Source: Cololabis saira (lineage: Eukaryota > Chordata > Actinopteri > Beloniformes > Belonidae). Taken from it: 64,000 nucleotides of DNA. This document shows positions 59,130 through 64,000 of the stretch, in pieces. Under the pieces are notes generated by a model, which worked only from the letters and a program-made list of their open reading frames with translations, was not told the origin of the DNA and ran no database searches. The first letter of the stretch is position 1. Each line of letters begins with the position of its first letter. The DNA is taken from assembly GCF_033807715.1 (NCBI RefSeq), contig NC_084597.1, positions 9,114,843 to 9,178,842 on the forward strand. The letters run 5' to 3'. The translations under genes and the position numbers were made by a program.

Positions 59130-60950
59130 GCATGAAATGAAAATAAAATAAAACCATTTTTAGACTGTATTTAAAATAATATATTAAGTTATTTCTGAAA
59201 AAAATGTTCAACATAACTTTTAGGTGAGAATTTAAACTCTTTACATTTCATAAGCTAACTCATACCTAACCCTTTCTCCATGGTTTTGAGAACATACGTA
59301 GACTTAAGGAGGCAAATTCAACGCTTTAATGATTTTATAATGTTTTCAGTGAAACGTTAGCTCACAGGGTGTTGTGGTGGTGTGCGCTTCCAAATCACCA
59401 CAAGAAGGTTCCTGGTTTGAATCCAAGGGAATTTGAATATATTTGGAGGTTTACATGCCCTTGTCTGGTGACCTCTCCATAGTTACAAGGTGTACCATTC
59501 TCACCTGGTGACGGCTCGGTACACAAATGGATTGATGGTTTTAACCTTTACATTTGAACTGTTACACATGCATTCATTACTTTTGTCAATCTCAGATAAT
59601 GTACTGTAGATTCACTTCCTTACCTTTGCCACCAAGCCGAATATTTTAAGACTACAGGTAGAAGGAGAGGGGCGGAGGGAGAGATAGAGGCCACAGGCCG
59701 ACAACCTTGACTGTACTGATCCTATTAGACGTAATCTCCAGACTGTGCAGATTCACAGCCGTTCAAACTTGGGTTCATGTGAAACTCTGAACCCCCACCC
59801 TGATTCTGCCCTGCTTCATCATTGCTAACTGTTTGGATAATTCCCAATTAAATTAAGACTGTGCTTTTTTCACTCCGTTATCCCGGATTCGCGTAAATAG
59901 GATTAATTGTAGCTTAATGTGAAATATTTTATGTCTGGACAACGAAATTTCAGGGATAGTGACTATTAGAAGAGCAGCTCATTTGAAATGAGATATTCAA
60001 ACATAAAACCTACATATCAACACATGTTTTTACATCTTAAGAAAAAAAAGTAATTGATAGATTTAATTAATCATAATTGGATTACATTTAGAGATTATTA
60101 AGAACATTTGTGTAAAAGCTGCTTATGACCGACACAAAGAAATATACCGTGAAAAAATAATATTGTGCAGGTTTAAAACTCAGAGGGGATTCATTGCTTG
60201 TATTCAGTGTAGATCTTTATTTCAACAATGCATCTGTTTTCTCAGTGTGAAGTACTCCCATGCATTTCATAAGTGCTTTTATAAGTAATTGTTTTTACTT
60301 TGGTTTTGATGTTTTATTGCAAATGTCATGTGTTCAACAATTTTCGTGACAATTATAATGTATATGCAATGTATGACAATCACCTTCCTTTTAGTAACAA
60401 CAAAAACCAGATAAACTAATAATTAATAATCCTAATTAGTTCAAACACCACATACAAAAAATGTCTAGAACAACCGTTAAACCAAAAAGGTACATTGAAA
60501 TACTTAGGTAGGGTTGGTTTTACATCAGCACGTTTTGTTGAATTTGAAATCATTTGACTGAAAAGCAAACTTTTTTAGAGACTATACAGTCTCGTTTTAT
60601 CACAAACAGACAGAAAAGTGGACATTATATCACACAATATTTGGGGAGAGATGCATTTCTGATTTACGGGTGAATCATTGCAAGCAAAAAGGGAAACCTT
60701 TACAGTATGTCCTATAATAAAAGCAGATTGTTAGAAAGAAGCCAAGCCTGTGTTTTTTTATCTTTTATGTAATTAGGGTGAGGCGCTTATTGTAAAAATG
60801 GATACTTGATCTTTCACCTTGTGACTCAATCACAGCGTGGTCTGTAGATGCCCAGAAATGGTTGACATTATTATTATCATTATCATTATTATTTCTTTAT
60901 CATCATCATCATCATCCTCTCTCATTGTTCTTCCTCTTCTTTTCTGAATC
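59130..60950. other. Region downstream of cplx4
   Basis: A SINE-like degenerate segment occurs near 59366-59530 (gaaggttcctggtttgaatc, ctggtgacggctcggtac). The stretch next to 60957 probably holds the cplx4 3' UTR on the minus strand, with a candidate signal (tttatt on the plus strand) near 60215. Nothing else stands out. Confidence 0.4.
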
Positions 60951-60956
60951 ACCTCT

Positions 60957-61184
60957 TCACATGACGGTGCACTTCTCCTCAGCTTTGCTCTTCAGCTCGG
61001 TGACCGTGGCCGAGGCCTTCTCCTTCAGCTGATCCATGTCCATGTTCTGCAAGTTTTGCATCTGGCCCATGAATGAGTCCTTATTCTCCTCCTCAGTGGC
61101 GTCCTCGTCCACCATCTTGAGCAGCTCCTCGGGTACGTCCACGTCGTCCCCGGCCATCTCGAGCATGTTCTCATCCTGCTCGCT
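60957..61184 (-). CDS. cplx4: cplx4: complexin 4, terminal coding exon
   Basis: Acceptor ATCTGCAG before 61184, then 75 residues [20 protein letters not shown] ... [19 protein letters not shown] ... EEKCTVM and a stop. It matches the C-terminal third of complexin 3/4-type proteins and ends in a CaaX box (CTVM) for farnesylation, which anchors these complexins to membranes. Complexins bind SNARE complexes and tune vesicle release; complexin 4 acts at retinal ribbon synapses. The SNARE-binding helix and N-terminus are encoded by exons not found in the window, so they lie beyond base 64000. Synteny with rx3 supports cplx4 over cplx3. Fish may have several cplx4 copies, and I cannot assign a letter. 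Confidence 0.92.
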   Translation of the reverse strand, partial: SEQDENMLEMAGDDVDVPEELLKMVDEDATEEENKDSFMGQMQNLQNMDMDQLKEKASATVTELKSKAEEKCTVM

Positions 61185-61306
61185 CTGCAGATGTCAACAC
61201 CGGGAAAGAGAAACCCATCACAGCCTGGCAGGTAAACTTGATTTAATGACATCAGGGGGGAAAAAAACGTTGTTGTTATTGTACTTATGGTGTTTATGCC
61301 TTCATA

Positions 61307-62095
61307 AATACAGTGAGTAAGCATGTGACTGTCCTGTGTTTTTTTTATAATGTTTTTATGTTGTTAAATTGGGCAGTGGTTCCCAACCTTTTTTCCTTGT
61401 TTCCCCCCCTACTTGTGTTTAAGACCAGCCGGGCCCCCCGACCCGAACGTACCAGCAGCAAAAGAGTAAAGTTATTCGTTACAAACCTTTAATTGAAAAA
61501 ATGAACATTAAATGAACATTAATTATGTTTTTTGATACATTTCTCTTTGTTTTTCTTACCTTCCTTTTGTGTCACCAATGTATAAAATATGCACAAAAAA
61601 TAATTGCAAGGACATTTCTGAAAAATGTCTCTTTTAATATGAGAGCAACATTTTTTTTTAAACATTTTTCCTTTAAAAACCTGTCGGAGTAGTAGTATGA
61701 TTAAATGTTGAATAATGATATAATAATACATTTTTAAGTTTTTATCCTGATAAATAACTTAATATTTAAAAATGACCAAAATATATCTCTAAGTGGGTTT
61801 ATACAGACTTGGATTACTGTATTCCATTAGGTGTGTTATTATGATTTTTTATTTATTTAACATGTGTAAATATAATTTTTACAACTGCATATCCTCAAAG
61901 CAGACAAAGTTTCGCGCCCCCCCAGAGATCTCTGGCGCCCCCCCAGGGGGGGAGGACCCCAGGTTGGGAGACACTGCCATAGGGCATGATATGAAAATAA
62001 AATAAAACCATTTTTAGACTGTATTTAAAATAATACAGTGAGTAAGCATGTGACTGTCCTGGGTTTTTTTATAATGTTTTTATGTTGTTAAATTG
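61307..62095. repeat. Direct repeats of about 64 bp flanking a copied MITE segment
   Basis: 61307-61371 and 62032-62095 (aatacagtgagtaagcatgt ... gttgttaaattg) match with one substitution and one indel. Between them lies a 660-bp segment matching 58505-about 59181, including its non-MITE flank. Confidence 0.93.
61374..61975. mobile_element. hAT-type MITE (CAGTGGTTCCCAACCT), copy B
   Basis: Nearly identical to 58507-59122. It is followed by ccatagggcatgatatgaaa and about 55 bases of the flank of copy A. It has no target duplication of its own, and its right neighbour octamer is that of copy A. Confidence 0.88.
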
Positions 62096-62099
62096 ATTT

Positions 62100-63605
62100 T
62101 TATAAAACTGGAATAACATTTCTCCATGTTGCATCATCTCCTCTTTAGGTAGCGTAAGGGGATACTATTATTTGACTTGTTTTTCCTGGTTATAAGAAAG
62201 GCTTTACATTGGCATTTACATTTGCCCAGAGCTGGGACTCGCAGGAGTAAACAACCTGCAGGCTGACGTAGAGGCTGTTTACAGGATTAACATGCAATCT
62301 GACTGCTGGCTTTCCATAACTAGCCCCTGACTTGAAAAACACTGGATAAAATGACTGAGAAATATGGGAAAAAGTCAAATTTTTCACTCTTCCTTTAATT
62401 TCACACATTCATACACTTTAAAATGATTTACATTGAGCTGCGTTTGAAGGCGGATCCAGCAAAGATGCAAACAAGGCATAAAACATAAAATCTGTGTTAA
62501 TCCACGTTCATGTAACTGCACTTGAGGATATCCCTCTTGTTTGTGTTTCCTATATTTTCTAAAGCCAACACAAGTTTCAGTCCTTTTTTATTCATTCTGC
62601 TATACCTTAATGTGTCATATTGTTAGAAAAATGCAATTTAAGCACTTGATATATGTTAGTTGTGCAGTAGTCACTGCGCTGATTTATTTAAGCTTCAATC
62701 TGGGGGATTATCTCGGACCTGATTTAGTCACAGCACCAAGCATCGTCTAAAGATATCTAGTACAAGGCAACACCAGACCCTAATTCAATTAGAATAACAG
62801 AACTGATCATTACTTTCACTAGTGTGCAGCTGCTAATGCAAACATTTTTGTCTTTATTCACATCAACACAGTACATACGTTCTTAACCTTGTACCGGTCA
62901 AAATAAAAGAACTGTCTTAATAGAGTCCTTATTGTTGTCTAATCTAAGAAAACCAATTAAAATGCAGATTTCTGCTCTAAAGGCACCCAACATCAGACTG
63001 AACAATGTACACTGTAGACAAAAAAAAAAAATATTGCATTTATACATATTGCCTCATATTCTTCTTTCTTGTGTCAGCTTAAAAAATAAATTAAATTCAC
63101 CCTTTATTTGAAAAATCAATCAAACTAATACAAAAAGTGCCTCCGGGGCCAAGGCCTTCGCTACATTCAAGTCACAAGCTTTTGTTTTTAAGTTCACTTT
63201 AAGTCCCTTTGTATAAAACTGCGGAGACATATATTTTTACATGATTCTATTAGAGCCTTACATACCTTATTTGCTCCGTCCATTGCTGTTTCCCTTCCGG
63301 TCGAGGGTGCTATGAAATCCTGTCACTGCTCAGTTTAGATCCACTAAAGTAAAGGCTGCTGTGTCTTAAGGCTGATTCAGTCTGCCTAGTTCTCTGTAAT
63401 GAGCCTGGAACACCTGCTCAGTGGCATTTGGCTCTGTAAGTCTCAAGGTCCAATATGGGATGCACACGCTACCGTCTCCTGGACCTCAGCTGAATGTCTT
63501 TCTCACTAATCTTTGGCTTGGCGTTCACCTCCTGCTGTGCAGGCCGGAGCTGCTGTTAGATCAAGGTGACATCACTCGCGTATGAAACACCTACGTCTAC
63601 CTGTC
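62100..63605. other. Probable cplx4 intron, no exon confirmed
   Basis: No complexin helix exon was found. On the minus strand a short ATG frame (MDGANK) ends at a good AAG|GTATGTAAG donor at 63265-63266. It could be a first exon of an unknown transcript but has no other support. Confidence 0.35.
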
Positions 63606-63607
63606 CA

Positions 63608-63730
63608 GTAGGGATGGGCGGTATGGACTAAAACATTTATCACGATCATTTCTGGCATTAATCCCGATAACGATAAAAATGACGATAAAAAAAAATACAA
63701 ATTCAACTCCATCTTTTTAACTATAAATCT
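63608..63730. mobile_element. Terminus of a dispersed DNA element
   Basis: The sequence agtagggatgggcggtatgg ... aaacatttatcacgatc resembles one end of a hAT-type repeat common in fish. Its partner end would lie beyond the microsatellites. Confidence 0.5.
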
Positions 63731-63787
63731 ATCTCGCTCTCAGATCCACCATGTTTGTTACACAAAAACGTATCAACGGGAATTTAT

Positions 63788-64000
<213 letters not shown>

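Noticed and set aside
61793..62005. Duplicated 70-codon frames here and at 58939-59151
   Set aside because: Both are non-coding MITE sequence; their similarity reflects the copied segment, not a gene family.

Overview
The window is vertebrate nuclear DNA, almost certainly from a ray-finned (probably percomorph) fish. It holds intron-containing genes with GT-AG junctions and fish-type repeats: Tc1, L2, RTE/Rex3-like LINEs, tRNA-derived SINEs, and many MITEs with hAT, piggyBac or Harbinger features. I found no bacterial, CRISPR or rRNA feature, and no stand-alone tRNA gene.

Four protein-coding loci are recognisable. They match the neighbourhood seen on human 18q21 (ZNF532 - GRP - RAX - CPLX4). 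From left to right: znf532 on the minus strand (about 2977-15974, seven coding exons, with the last coding exon(s) beyond base 1); grp on the plus strand (45638-48422, complete, three exons); the retinal homeobox gene rx3/rax on the minus strand (51550-54406, complete, three exons); and the terminal coding exon of cplx4 on the minus strand (60957-61184, upstream exons beyond base 64000). I could not find SEC11C, which lies between ZNF532 and GRP in human. rx3 and cplx4 both act in the eye (eye-field transcription factor; ribbon-synapse complexin). grp encodes a secreted neuropeptide and znf532 a large chromatin-associated zinc-finger protein. The genes are neighbours by ancient synteny and do not form a pathway.

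Mobile DNA fills most of the rest. Region by region: 0.1-5.4 kb holds hAT MITEs, Tc1 relics and a SINE among znf532 3' exons. 6.9-11.4 kb is a long-TIR Tc1 element broken by three further insertions. 16-20 kb has SINEs and a LINE tail. 20-25.7 kb is mostly featureless. 25.7-32.1 kb is a multi-level L2 nest with a young L2 copy carrying an intact RT frame. 33-36.8 kb has a hAT element, an RTE-like LINE and a Harbinger-like MITE. 38.5-41 kb is a composite repeat with two later insertions. 43.5-45 kb is a SINE broken by a palindromic LTR structure and a hAT MITE. 45.9-49.2 kb has repeats inside and just after grp. 49.6-62.1 kb has MITE copies around rx3 and cplx4.

The most unusual signals are structural. 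Two MITE-bearing insertions (49718-50422 and about 61372-62031) are each flanked by direct repeats of about 64 bp, far longer than any transposase makes. The second also carries flanking DNA copied from a locus 2.9 kb away, so it looks like templated break repair. A second oddity is a complete LTR plus primer-binding site joined to an inverted partial LTR, with a perfect 5-bp target duplication. Exon borders and repeat ends were read by eye; no alignment or database search was run.
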